Origin: an uncultured Pirellulaceae bacterium
Lineage (GTDB): Bacteria; Planctomycetota; Planctomycetia; Pirellulales; Pirellulaceae
Direction: 5' to 3'
Assembly: GCA_937941455.1 (NCBI GenBank)
Contig: CALDHM010000006.1
Coordinates: 16,213 to 80,212 of the forward strand
Length of the DNA stretch: 64,000 nt
The position numbers were made by a program, and so were the translations under genes. The notes under the pieces were generated by a model that was not told the origin of the DNA, made no database searches, and was given only the letters and a program-made list of their open reading frames with translations. The stretch's first letter is position 1; each line of letters starts with the position of its first letter. This document shows positions 19,168 to 27,435 of this stretch, one piece after another.

Positions 19168-20364
19168 TCAACCGATTCGATTCAAGGCCGCAACTGCGGC
19201 AACGACTTCTTCCTCCGTGGTGCATAGGTGCGGCGCGAAACGGAGATAACCGTCACGCGGCGTGATGATGATCCGCTGCGCGTCCAGTTCGGCCGAGATC
19301 GCCTTGGCCGTTCCCCGTCGCGGAATCAGCGACAAAATCCCGGACCGGTGCTGCGGCTGATGGACCAGCGGTTGATAGCGACGGGTGTCGAGGTGCTCGA
19401 GAACCAGGTCCTGTAGGTGCCAATTGTGTGCGGCAATCGCCTCGATCGTGTTGGGGAGAAAAACCTCTTCGACCGCGGCCGATAGTCCGTCAACAAGGGC
19501 ATAGGGCACGGTTGAATATTCGAACTTGCGTCCGTCGTCATAGGGATTCCAGCGGTGGTCGAGATACTCGGTTTCCTGCCGCATATGGTCGGCACCCGTC
19601 ATGGTGATGGTGATTTTCTCGCGGAACTCGGGACTCGTGTACAGTACCCCCGTGCCGATCGGCCCCAGCAACCATTTCCAGCCGGAGGCGGCGACGCAGG
19701 CAATGCCATACTCTTCGGGGTACAAGGGGAGACAGCCGAGCGACTGTGCGGCATCGATCACTAAATCGACGTTGCGGCTGCGGCACAAATCCCCCAGAGC
19801 GCGGAGGTCGGCGGCGAATCCGCCAGTGAACTGGACATGGCTGAGCGCGACGAGCCGCGTCCGCGGTGTGATCTGCGCCTCAAGTTCATCGAGCGACCAC
19901 GAACGAGCGAAGGAGTTGGCGACAGCCCCCACCCCTGGCCGCGAATCTTGGCAAGGCTCGACGTCATCCAGCAGCACCAGTTCGGCACCACGACGTTGGG
20001 CCTGCAAGACCCAGGGATAGTGATTCGACGGATACTCATGAACGTAGCTGATGATCTCGTCGCCGGCTTGCAAGGGATATCCGTTGGCAATCATCGAGAG
20101 GGCTTCGGCCGTGTTGGTCACCATCGAAATGTTGGCCGGTGAGGTCCGCAACAGTTGCCCGAAGTTCTGACGGAAACGGCCTGCGATGTTCCGCGATCCG
20201 GTGTACTCGAAAATCACGCCCCGGCCAACCTCGCATTGCCGCTCGATGAACGCCGCAGCCCGTTCCGCAGCCGGACGGCACAGCGGGGAGACACTGCAGT
20301 AGGCTTGGAAGTTGACGTTGTTGCGGGCGGGAAAATGGTCGTTGTTCAGCGTCAGTGGTTGCAT
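19168..20364 (-). CDS. Aminotransferase class V-fold PLP enzyme
   Basis: This 398-residue fold-type I PLP enzyme has the class V layout: NTAEALSMIANG (phosphate site), LSHVQFTGGF, VIDAAQSLG with the Asp that binds the pyridine nitrogen, and the Schiff-base lysine in SGWKWLLGPIGTGVLY near residue 220. The family includes cysteine desulfurases, isopenicillin-N epimerase-like enzymes and kynureninase relatives. The mobile Cys loop of a desulfurase is not evident, so a desulfurase role is not claimed. The ATG at 20364 gives a normal N-terminus; an ATG at 20436 would add 24 basic residues. Confidence 0.82.
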   Translation of the reverse strand: MQPLTLNNDHFPARNNVNFQAYCSVSPLCRPAAERAAAFIERQCEVGRGVIFEYTGSRNIAGRFRQNFGQLLRTSPANISMVTNTAEALSMIANGYPLQAGDEIISYVHEYPSNHYPWVLQAQRRGAELVLLDDVEPCQDSRPGVGAVANSFARSWSLDELEAQITPRTRLVALSHVQFTGGFAADLRALGDLCRSRNVDLVIDAAQSLGCLPLYPEEYGIACVAASGWKWLLGPIGTGVLYTSPEFREKITITMTGADHMRQETEYLDHRWNPYDDGRKFEYSTVPYALVDGLSAAVEEVFLPNTIEAIAAHNWHLQDLVLEHLDTRRYQPLVHQPQHRSGILSLIPRRGTAKAISAELDAQRIIITPRDGYLRFAPHLCTTEEEVVAAVAALNRIG

Positions 20365-20622
20365 CGCGGTCCGGGTAAATAAACGAGTGGTCGGCGTCTT
20401 CGCTACGAAGCTAACAAGCCCCGGAGAATCCCTCAAGCGGCAACGTCAGGAAAAAATGCCAGGCGGCCACAATCGCTGCGACGCGACGATTTGTCGAAAA
20501 GGGGCCGTCACTACGGCCCGCACCTTGGCCAGAAAAGTTTGTAAAATGGCAACGATTAGCCGTTTGACGCGGGCCGCGCGGGAGCGCGGTTGCGGACCCC
20601 TTGTCCATTGGGAATTGACGAC

Positions 20623-21795
20623 ATGACCAAAGCTTTTGTAGTTGCCGGAGCCCGCACGCCAATCGGGTCCTACTTGGGAGGTTTCGCCGGGATGTCCGCT
20701 ACGGACTTGGGAGCGGTCGCCGTCCGCGGCGCGCTGGAACGCTCCAGCTTGACCCCCGCGCAAATCGACGAAGTGATTATGGGGAACGTGGTGTCGGCTG
20801 GCGTCGGACAAGCGCCGGCGCGGCAAGCGGCACTCAAGGCGGGATTGCCTCCCACCGTTCCTTGCGTGACAGTCAACAAGGTCTGCGGGTCGGGGCTGAA
20901 GGCCGTGATGCTGGCCTCGCAAGCGATCCGCTGCGGCGACGCCTCGGCGATCATCGCCGGCGGCATGGAAAACATGTCGGCCGCTCCGCACCTCGTCCGC
21001 GGGATGCGATCGGGCATCAAGCTTGGCGACGGCCAGCTGACCGACGCGATGGTACACGACGGATTGACGTGCGCCTTCGAAAGTTGCCATATGGGCATGC
21101 ATGCCGAACATGTATCTCGGAGCTACGGCGTGAGCCGCGAAGATCAAGATCGCTTTTCGGCCCAAAGCCAACAACGGGCCGGCAAGGCTGCAGCCGCCGG
21201 CATTTTCGCCGATGAAATCGTCCCCGTCGAAATCAAAGAACGAAAAGGGACGCGGCAGGTCACGGCCGACGAGGGAGTTCGCCCCGACACCACCGCCGAG
21301 ACCTTGGCCGGACTCCGGCCGGTGTTCGAAAAAGCGGGGACGGTAACCGCTGGCAACGCCTCGACGCTCAGTGACGGGGCAGCTGCGGTCGTCGTCGTAA
21401 ACGAAACACTGGCCGCCTCAATGCCTATGAAATTCGAAATTTTGGCCAGTTATACCTCAGGGACCGAACCCCGCGACTTGTTCATCGCTCCCGTGTTCGC
21501 CGTGCGCGGAGCACTCGAAAAGGCGCGGCTGACGATCGGCGATGTCGATTTGTTCGAAATCAACGAGGCCTTCGCCAGCCAAATGGTGGCTTGTATCCGC
21601 GAATTGGGTATCTCCGAAGATAAGACCAATATCCATGGGGGGGGGATTTCGCTAGGGCACCCGATCGGTGCCAGCGGTGCCCGGGTTTTGGTATCGCTGA
21701 TGTACGCCCTGCGCCGCACGAACGGGCGAATCGGGGTCGCTAGCCTTTGCCTCGGGGGGGGCAACGCAGTGGCGATGGTGATCCGCAAGAGTTGA
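20623..21795 (+). CDS. Acetyl-CoA C-acetyltransferase (thiolase)
   Basis: This 390-residue thiolase has every expected catalytic region: the acyl-accepting Cys88 in VNKVCGSGLKAV, NEAFASQ, the His of GHPIGASGARV near 347 and the second Cys in SLCLGGGNAVAM near 377. Thiolases condense two acetyl-CoA to acetoacetyl-CoA or run the reverse cleavage. There are no fatty-acid or PHB genes next to it, so the pathway cannot be fixed. The ATG at 20623 starts the canonical N-terminus MTKAFVVAGARTPIG. Two G tracts of eight and nine bases lie in its 3' third. Confidence 0.94.
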   Translation: MTKAFVVAGARTPIGSYLGGFAGMSATDLGAVAVRGALERSSLTPAQIDEVIMGNVVSAGVGQAPARQAALKAGLPPTVPCVTVNKVCGSGLKAVMLASQAIRCGDASAIIAGGMENMSAAPHLVRGMRSGIKLGDGQLTDAMVHDGLTCAFESCHMGMHAEHVSRSYGVSREDQDRFSAQSQQRAGKAAAAGIFADEIVPVEIKERKGTRQVTADEGVRPDTTAETLAGLRPVFEKAGTVTAGNASTLSDGAAAVVVVNETLAASMPMKFEILASYTSGTEPRDLFIAPVFAVRGALEKARLTIGDVDLFEINEAFASQMVACIRELGISEDKTNIHGGGISLGHPIGASGARVLVSLMYALRRTNGRIGVASLCLGGGNAVAMVIRKS

Positions 21796-21847
21796 TATCT
21801 TGACTGGCAAGTCACTGATTGGGCACAGCGCCCAGAAAGTCTCAGCC

Positions 21848-23212
21848 ATGCGCCTACTCGATCTGTTTCGAATCCGTTTCCGGCTGACTGATGGCTCTAG
21901 GATTGGCTCGTGGATTCTCACGGGGCTATTTTCTGTCACCTTCTTCGGCCATGGCAGCTTAGCCGGTCAGACTGTTGAAACCCCGGCGGCCTGGACCGAA
22001 TTCCGCGGCCCAGCCGGTCGAGGCTTGACCGCCGCGCGGCAAATCCCGCAGACTTGGACCTCTGAACAAATCGCTTGGCGCACGGAATTGCGCGGGCGAG
22101 GTTGGTCCTCCCCCGTCCTTGCCGACGAGCAAATCTGGTTCACCACCGCCATCGAACACAAATCCGGGGAACGGGTCAGTCGCATCGAGTTGCTGGCCCA
22201 AGCCCTGGATCGCCGCACCGGAAGCTTGCTGCACGAGGTATCCCTGTTCGAGGTCGATTCCCCCCCTCCCTTGCACGCCCGCAACAGTTATGCCTCGCCA
22301 ACGCCGGTCATTGCCGGCGACGTGGTGGTCTGCAGTTTCGGAGCGATGGGGCTGGCCACTATTGATCGCCACTCAGGCGATGTCTTGTGGCGCAACGACA
22401 CCCTCCGCATCGACCACGAAACGGGCCCGGGATCATCACCCATCGTTGTGAGCGATCGCATCTTTCTCAATTACGATGGGACCGATCGGCAGTTCGTGGC
22501 AGCCTTCGATTTGCGTTCGGGCCGAACGCTATGGACCACCAAACGCTCGGGCAAATTACACGAGGTCGGGATGTATCAAAAAGCCTTCAGCACCCCGCAG
22601 ATCTGGCATAGTCCCGCCGGGCCGCAACTGATTAGCGCGGGAGCGAATTGGGTGTATGCCTACGAACCGGAAACCGGTCGAGAATTGTGGAAAATCAGCT
22701 ACGATCGCCTAGGATTTTCCAACGTGCCGCGTCCCTTGCTCGAAGGGAATCGCTTGTATGTCTGCACCGGCTTCATGCAGTCGATGTTGCAGGCGTATCA
22801 ACTGCCGGGCGACGGTCGCGCGGAACCGCAACGGTTGTGGCAAGTCGAACGCGGCGGGCCCACGATCCCCTCGCCGATTTTAGTGGACGGTCTGATCGTG
22901 ATGATCAGCGACGAAGGAATCCTCAGTTGCGTCGATGCCCAATCCGGACAAGTCTATTGGACCGAACGCTTAAAAGGCGCGTTTGCCGCCTCCCCGATCT
23001 TGATCGAAGACACGATTTGGCTCTGCAACGACCAAGGGCGCATTTATCGGGTACGACCCGGCAAGACCTTCGAACTACTGGGTACCAACGAGGTCGGGGA
23101 ACAAATCATGGCCACTCCGGCCGCGATCGATCGGGACTTGATCATTCGCACCAAAACCGGAGTCTTCTGCGTTCGTGGCTCCCGTCCCTCCAGCGGGGAA
23201 GGTGGGCGCTAA
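21848..23212 (+). CDS. Exported PQQ-like beta-propeller repeat protein
   Basis: This protein is about 454 residues long. A signal peptide ends near SLAGQ (residue 41), followed by WTEFRGPAGRGLT, a segment that recurs at the start of planctomycete outer-membrane or secreted PQQ-like proteins. Repeated propeller blades follow, each with a DxxTGxxLW-type strand (for example DRHSGDVLWRND, EPETGRELWKIS). No PQQ dehydrogenase active-site set is evident, so it is probably a structural or binding propeller. The ATG at 21848 was chosen because it directly precedes the basic and hydrophobic signal; an ATG at 21800 is also in frame. Confidence 0.82.
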   Translation: MRLLDLFRIRFRLTDGSRIGSWILTGLFSVTFFGHGSLAGQTVETPAAWTEFRGPAGRGLTAARQIPQTWTSEQIAWRTELRGRGWSSPVLADEQIWFTTAIEHKSGERVSRIELLAQALDRRTGSLLHEVSLFEVDSPPPLHARNSYASPTPVIAGDVVVCSFGAMGLATIDRHSGDVLWRNDTLRIDHETGPGSSPIVVSDRIFLNYDGTDRQFVAAFDLRSGRTLWTTKRSGKLHEVGMYQKAFSTPQIWHSPAGPQLISAGANWVYAYEPETGRELWKISYDRLGFSNVPRPLLEGNRLYVCTGFMQSMLQAYQLPGDGRAEPQRLWQVERGGPTIPSPILVDGLIVMISDEGILSCVDAQSGQVYWTERLKGAFAASPILIEDTIWLCNDQGRIYRVRPGKTFELLGTNEVGEQIMATPAAIDRDLIIRTKTGVFCVRGSRPSSGEGGR

Positions 23213-23858
23213 AAAAGGGTAAGCGAAATTCACCGACCCGCAGCAGTTCCAACACCTTCGGCAAAAAGCTGCCGCTAGACTTCGTTCCAAAACCATCAGC
23301 CGGCAGGCGCTCGCGTCCGCTTTTCCGGAGAACTGCGAATGACTGCCCCGAGGCTAAACAACAAAAAAACAACAAAAACAACAAAAAGGACAGGCATTTT
23401 TTGTGAGAGGGAGGGCGATTTGGCAACCCAAACCATTAAAAACGTGCATGATTTGCCGACTGGCAAGAGGCCTAAGGCGGCGGCAATAGTCCAGCTAGTC
23501 CGCTATACAAGAAAATTACCGGCAGGGACAGTCTCGACGGCTGTGGCACGAGCGTCATCGGTAACCCAACAGGCAGTGGCAGCAGCGGCGGTTGGTTCGC
23601 CTATGCCCATCGCAACGTCAAGCAGACTCGCTAAGGCTCGTTCATCGCCAGCCCGACCGATGTCACCAACCCCGTGCTGGCCGACGGCAAGATCGCCTTC
23701 GATACCGTCGTCGGCGAAATGACCGGCACCAAGAGCGGGTAGTAGTGCACCACCGTCTGGCAACGGTGGCTACCTCGGCTGTCCCGCCACGACGTTGGCT
23801 GTCACACCAATATCATGGCGTTTTACATCGACTGCCGCGTTTGCAAGCCACGACGTCG
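23213..23858. other. Intergenic region with possible decayed coding sequence
   Basis: No intact gene is seen. A plus-strand frame around 23500-23742 reads in a protein-like way (GGWFAYAHRNVKQTR, stop, then LADGKIAFDTVVGEMTG, double stop) but has no start; I do not recognise it. An A-rich stretch of ACAA-type units lies at 23356-23387. Confidence 0.35.
23356..23387 (+). repeat. A-rich AACAA simple repeat
   Basis: About 32 bases consist of AAC and run-of-A units repeated irregularly downstream of the beta-propeller gene. It is low-complexity sequence in an otherwise GC-rich region and marks non-coding DNA. Confidence 0.5.
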
Positions 23859-24600
23859 TTACGCTGCTTGGTTGGAGGCGAACTGTTGGTCATTACCGCG
23901 GGGTTGAGGTTGACGAATTTCCTGAATTAGTTCCCTGATGGCGGCCCAGAGCAAAGGCCGTACGATGCAACGATACGGATGATTGCTGGGCAGTTGTTTC
24001 ATCAAGCGGCGATGAGCCGTGCCCAAATTGTGGTAGGTTAGCCCTGGAAAAAGATGATGGAGCCCATGATACCGCAGGCCGACGGGGCAAATCGCCAGCG
24101 TGAAAGGATCTCTCGCGGCGATATCCGTGGAATCGAGCATTTGATCGTCGAGGGTCATCGCTTCGCCATCGCTACTGTAGCGATGAGCGGCTAAGGTGCG
24201 AATATGATTCAGCTTGAGCGTGCCAGCGGCAGGTATTCGCCATCAGCTTCGGTCCCATAATGGCGTATGTTATGGTGGTCACGGTGCGATTCATAATAGA
24301 AAGACGGCAACAACATCGGAATGCCGGCCAACAAATTCCAGGTCAGTTTGAATCCAGGCAACTCTCGATCCTAATGATGGCTGATCTCGTGCATGAACCG
24401 GCTGGCACGGCAGAGGGCAATGATCGCCACAAGGTAAAACAAGAGATTAGCGAGCAAGGGGAATTCCTGCTGGATCAGCAGACTAGCCGCGGCGTACCCA
24501 ATGGAAACACTTGCTAAAAATCCCCCCAATAAATCCAGGGCCGCGGTTCAAACAAATCGCTTACCAATGTCCGTGCTTCTTTGTATCCAAGTGTGGCCAT
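23859..24600 (-). pseudogene. Decayed fatty-acid desaturase-like gene
   Basis: Read on the minus strand from ATG 24600, pieces of a membrane fatty-acid desaturase appear in order but in different frames. There is an N-terminal piece (MATLGYKEARTLVSDLFEPR), then after a frameshift a hydrophobic segment ending in histidine box 1 (FMHEISHH) and an in-frame TAG, then histidine box 2 (ESHRDHHNIRHYGT). After another frameshift, and with roughly 70-90 residues of the family missing, come NHIRTLAAHRY and histidine box 3 (LRYHGLHHLFPGL). At least two frameshifts, one nonsense codon and one internal deletion make it non-functional. An intact enzyme would introduce double bonds into acyl chains. Confidence 0.75.
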
Positions 24601-25102
24601 TGCCTGCTCCCCAACTTGAATTTGAAGTGTCGTTAATACGGTTTTCTACAGTTTTGCACATCCTATTATGGGTATCCGGTCCACAGTTGAATGGATCATG
24701 GGACCTCCCTCCAACCAATCGGCTGCACTCCAACAAATGTTTTTGCGATGTTTTCGTAAAGGACGGTTGTGCTGGCTAGAGTTGGCTCACGCATCTTTCC
24801 AAGCGTTGCATTCAATAACGGTTATTTCGACTAGGCAGTTTACGCGGCTGCCAATAGCAGGCCCGACGGCCCCCCGACGGATCGTCGTGGGCCGCCGCAA
24901 ACTACCTCGCTGCCAGGAAATTTTCACGCTAAATTTGGTGGGCGCGACGACGACCATCGTCATCGGTTGGCGGGCACTAACCGTCCTTCGCAACCACAGA
25001 CTGATCCGCCACGATGGTCAAGCTTCCGCCACCGGTCGCTGCGAGGAACGTAGTGTTTCGGAACGTGATTTTGTTAGTAGCAACTTCGGGTCGTACTCTG
25101 CC
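24601..25102. other. Intergenic region, no recognised gene
   Basis: This 502-base stretch lies between the desaturase pseudogene and the rhodanese gene. Open frames exist on both strands, but their peptides are compositionally random and lack family motifs. The region is probably non-coding or degraded. Confidence 0.4.
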
Positions 25103-25615
25103 CTATTTGACCGGTCGATATTCCTCGGGCAACTTTTCGGAGGCTCCGTTGGTGTGTACTCGTTGGGTTGCCTGCCCGTCCGGCGTCACCAGCGGCAGCT
25201 TGGCGCGGCACCAGCCGATGATACTTTCCCGGAAGTTAATGACTTGATAGCCCTTGGCCGCTAACTGCTCCGCGTATCGCGAACTCCGGCCACCGAGTGT
25301 GCAGTAAGGAATCACTGTCATGCTGGCGTAAGCGTTGATATTTTTTTCGAATTCCGATTTGGGGATTGCGCCCGGGATCATCGAGACGCGGTATTCAGCC
25401 GGTTCGCGCACGTCGACGATGACGAAATTAGCCGGCGCGGGCGCGGTGCCAGCCTGCCGGGCATCCTCGACTTGCTGCGCTCGCTGCTGCACCAGTTGGT
25501 ACAACTCGTTGGCTGAAATTTCCCCGACCTTCGGTGCCCGCTGGGCGTGGGTCGTCGCAGCGGGAACCCCAGATACTAGGGCGGCGAAGACCATCAAAAC
25601 AATGTTGCGGCTCAT
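25103..25615 (-). CDS. Exported rhodanese-like domain protein
   Basis: This 170-residue protein has an N-terminal signal peptide (MSRNIVLMVFAALVSGV, cleavage probably after THA) and a single rhodanese domain. The domain shows FVIVDVREPAEYRVSMIPGAI near residue 65 and the active-site loop YCTLGGRSS with Cys near 105. Rhodaneses carry sulfane sulfur as a cysteine persulfide; the signal peptide puts this one in the periplasm or envelope. AAGGAAG lies about eight bases upstream of the ATG at 25615, which decides this start over the in-frame ATG at 25663. It is divergent from the sigma-factor gene. Confidence 0.88.
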   Translation of the reverse strand: MSRNIVLMVFAALVSGVPAATTHAQRAPKVGEISANELYQLVQQRAQQVEDARQAGTAPAPANFVIVDVREPAEYRVSMIPGAIPKSEFEKNINAYASMTVIPYCTLGGRSSRYAEQLAAKGYQVINFRESIIGWCRAKLPLVTPDGQATQRVHTNGASEKLPEEYRPVK

Positions 25616-25937
25616 TAATCTTCTTCCTTTAATCGGTCTGTTCAATTTAGACCACGACTCCATGGTCCGCGTGACATGCCTGATCCGTGACCGAGTTGCT
25701 CGTTACAAAAAATTTTTTGGAATTGAGTCTCTTGATCGAGAGACCATCCCATGTCGATTCCTTGCCGATAGCTGTTGGTTGATCGGAACGTCGCCACGAA
25801 AACGCCGTCCCAGCAGCGAGCGGTACTGGCGGAAATAGGTTTGGTTGCGATTGTTCGTTGACTGCGTTAAGCTTGAGGATCCGTAGAAAGTCCTTTTAGG
25901 GACGCGGCAAACCCTGTTAAAATCTGTGCATCCGCTG
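25616..25937. other. Divergent intergenic region between rhodanese and sigma-factor genes
   Basis: These 322 bases should contain both promoters. There is an AT-rich block around 25708-25720 and an inverted repeat at 25727-25744. No coding pattern is seen. Confidence 0.45.
25727..25744. repeat. Short inverted repeat, possible operator
   Basis: GTCTCT and AGAGAC flank a six-base centre (TGATCG), giving an 18-base near-palindrome in the divergent promoter region. It could be a protein-binding site; nothing shows which regulator would use it. Confidence 0.3.
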
Positions 25938-26570
25938 ATGACGACGATCGAGCAGCAAACCGACGAGCAGTTGATTGCTTCCGCCGCGACCGGAGATTTC
26001 GATGCGTTTCAGGAATTGGTGCAACGTTTTCAGGATCGGGTTTATGGAGTCGGTTTGCGAATCACGCGGAATCGCGCCGATGCGGAGGACGTGACACAGC
26101 AGACGTTTCTCAGTTTGATCGAGCACATCGCTTCCTTTCGCGGGGAGTCGGCCGCGGCTGGGTGGATTTTGCGGATTGCCACGAACCATGCCCTCAAGCT
26201 GCTGCGGAAAAAGAAGGGCTTACCGACGGTATCGTATACGGCTGCGTCGGCTGACGAGGACAGTTACGCCTCGCTGCCCCATCCCGATTACATCGCCCAG
26301 TGGAAGGACACCCCGGATGCCCTTGCCCAGCGAGCGGAGGTGCGGCAGAAGGTAGAGCAAGCTCTCGATGAACTGGACGACAAATACCGACTCGTCTTCA
26401 TTTTGCGGGACATTCAAGAACTGTCGGTGCGGGAAACGGCCGAAGCCTTGGGAATTTCCGAATCAAATGTCAAGGTACGTTTGCTGCGAGCGCGGCTGAT
26501 GCTTCGCGAGCATTTGACGAAAGATTTCGGAGACGAGTCGACGCGGGTGTATCCGGATCACCGACACTGA
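25938..26570 (+). CDS. RNA polymerase sigma factor, ECF type
   Basis: This 210-residue sigma-70 family protein has region 2 (DFDAFQELVQRFQDRVYGVGLRIT, then DAEDVTQQTFLSL) and region 4 (LDDKYRLVFILRDIQELSVRETAEALGISESNVKVRLLRAR), with no region 1 or 3, as in ECF sigma factors. It should direct RNA polymerase to a small regulon. A small zinc-finger protein lies 155 bases downstream and is its likely anti-sigma partner. The ATG at 25938 was used; a GTG at 25926 is the alternative. The TGTAAC-type motifs near the next two genes could be its targets. Confidence 0.9.
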   Translation: MTTIEQQTDEQLIASAATGDFDAFQELVQRFQDRVYGVGLRITRNRADAEDVTQQTFLSLIEHIASFRGESAAAGWILRIATNHALKLLRKKKGLPTVSYTAASADEDSYASLPHPDYIAQWKDTPDALAQRAEVRQKVEQALDELDDKYRLVFILRDIQELSVRETAEALGISESNVKVRLLRARLMLREHLTKDFGDESTRVYPDHRH

Positions 26571-26577
26571 TGTTTTT

Positions 26578-26606
26578 TGTAACTTTTTCGGGGAGACGCA
26601 TATCAA
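26578..26606 (+). promoter_or_regulatory. Candidate ECF-type promoter upstream of the anti-sigma gene
   Basis: TGTAAC followed by a T-rich segment lies just after the sigma-factor stop, with TATCAA 17 bases on. The same TGTAACyTTT pattern recurs at 27015 with similar spacing to GTCAAA. This suggests, without proving, promoters read by the neighbouring ECF sigma factor. Confidence 0.25.
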
Positions 26607-26724
26607 TCACCGTGAGCGAGTCGCGGCATTCGACTGTATTGGAATGGCGACGCGAGCTTGCCGCGAGCTGTGTTGGCGGTAACTTTTGAATCGATGGTAC
26701 CGCTTTTTTTGGGGACAAGCACCG

Positions 26725-26979
26725 ATGACTTGCGAAGAACTGCTGAAAGCACTCAATGAGTACGTGGATGGGACCCTCGACCTGACCCAGGCCGATTGCG
26801 AGAGGTTCGCTGCGCATTTATCGGGTTGCAATCCATGCCAGATCGTGGTCGATAATATTCGCGGCACCATTCAATTGTTTCGCGCCGGTGTCCCCTTTCC
26901 GCTGCCTGCTGAGTTTCAAAGCCGCTTGCAGGGAGCGTTGCGTGAACGTTGGCGCGAGAAGTTCGGGGCCTCGGCGTAG
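26725..26979 (+). CDS. Small zinc-finger (zf-HC2-like) anti-sigma factor
   Basis: This 84-residue protein starts MTCEELLKALNEYVDGTL and carries CERFAAHLSGCNPC, close to the zf-HC2 pattern in which His and two Cys bind zinc. Such proteins bind ECF sigma factors. Unlike many anti-sigma proteins it has no transmembrane helix, so it would be a soluble regulator. An in-frame ATG at 26686 would add 13 residues; the ATG at 26725 matches the family start. Its position after the sigma gene supports pairing. Confidence 0.78.
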   Translation: MTCEELLKALNEYVDGTLDLTQADCERFAAHLSGCNPCQIVVDNIRGTIQLFRAGVPFPLPAEFQSRLQGALRERWREKFGASA

Positions 26980-27014
26980 AGTCGTCGTGCTGTGGCGTTC
27001 CGCAGAGCGACGGT

Positions 27015-27043
27015 TGTAACCTTTGAACGCCTAAAGGGTCAAA
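27015..27043 (+). promoter_or_regulatory. Candidate ECF-type promoter upstream of the small membrane protein
   Basis: TGTAAC, a 17-base spacer and GTCAAA occur here, resembling the arrangement at 26578. The candidate selenoprotein gene begins about 190 bases downstream. The assignment rests on a two-site comparison only. Confidence 0.25.
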
Positions 27044-27222
27044 CTGTCAGAGTTTTCGCGAACGCGTTGTCTCGCGGTTTGAGTTGTGACTGAAAATTGG
27101 GGACTTATCCGAGAAACCAAGCCTTGCCAACACGGCAGGGATAATCGCTGTGGTCTAAGGATACGTTCAAGATCAGCTGAGGTGGATTGATCTCGATGAA
27201 GGGTCCGGTGCCATCTCCTACT

Positions 27223-27227
27223 GGAGG
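27223..27227 (+). promoter_or_regulatory. Ribosome binding site that sets the start of the candidate selenoprotein
   Basis: A perfect GGAGG core with seven bases to the GTG at 27235. It favours this start over the upstream in-frame ATG at 27196 and shows that the short frame is likely translated. Confidence 0.6.
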
Positions 27228-27234
27228 TTCGACC

Positions 27235-27435
27235 GTGTATGAGTTTTTGATCATCTTGGCAGTGATCGGGTTGTGGTTCGCACTGCAATTGTGGATCCTA
27301 CCGAGCCTGGGCGTCCCGACGTGAATGAGCGGCCAATGCGGGCCGAGTTCGGCCCCCCAGCAACGCCAGACGACTGACATCAAGGCTAATGATCCACTCG
27401 ACCAAGCATCGGATCAAACTGACGGCGATTCCTAG
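27235..27435 (+). CDS. Candidate small membrane selenoprotein (UGA read as selenocysteine)
   Basis: A GTG at 27235 has a strong Shine-Dalgarno sequence, GGAGG at 27223-27227, seven bases upstream. The frame encodes one transmembrane helix (YEFLIILAVIGLWFALQLW) and then ILPSLGVPT, followed by TGA at 27322-27324. Without a frame change it continues as MSGQCGPSSAP... for 36 more codons to TAG at 27433-27435. If TGA is read as selenocysteine, the product is 66 residues with a U-x4-C redox-type motif just after the helix, facing either side of the membrane. A hairpin of the bacterial SECIS type begins 15 bases after the TGA. It lies between the anti-sigma gene and a TSUP permease. The alternative is a 29-residue peptide ending at TGA. 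Confidence 0.5.
27340..27355 (+). promoter_or_regulatory. SECIS-like hairpin
   Basis: GGGCCG and CGGCCC form a perfect six-base-pair stem closed by the loop AGTT. The loop begins 21 bases after the TGA and has G at its second position. Both features fit the published general rule for bacterial SECIS elements (a stem-loop just 3' of the UGA, with G in the first two loop positions). There is no T tract, so a terminator is unlikely. Confidence 0.45.

Noticed and set aside
24668..25264. A plus-strand frame of 198 codons before and across the rhodanese gene
   Set aside because: Overlaps the rhodanese gene antisense and has a random-looking composition and no ribosome binding site.
27340..27355. 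Rho-independent terminator for the short frame ending at the TGA
   Set aside because: There is no run of T after the stem, and the open frame continues through it in phase.
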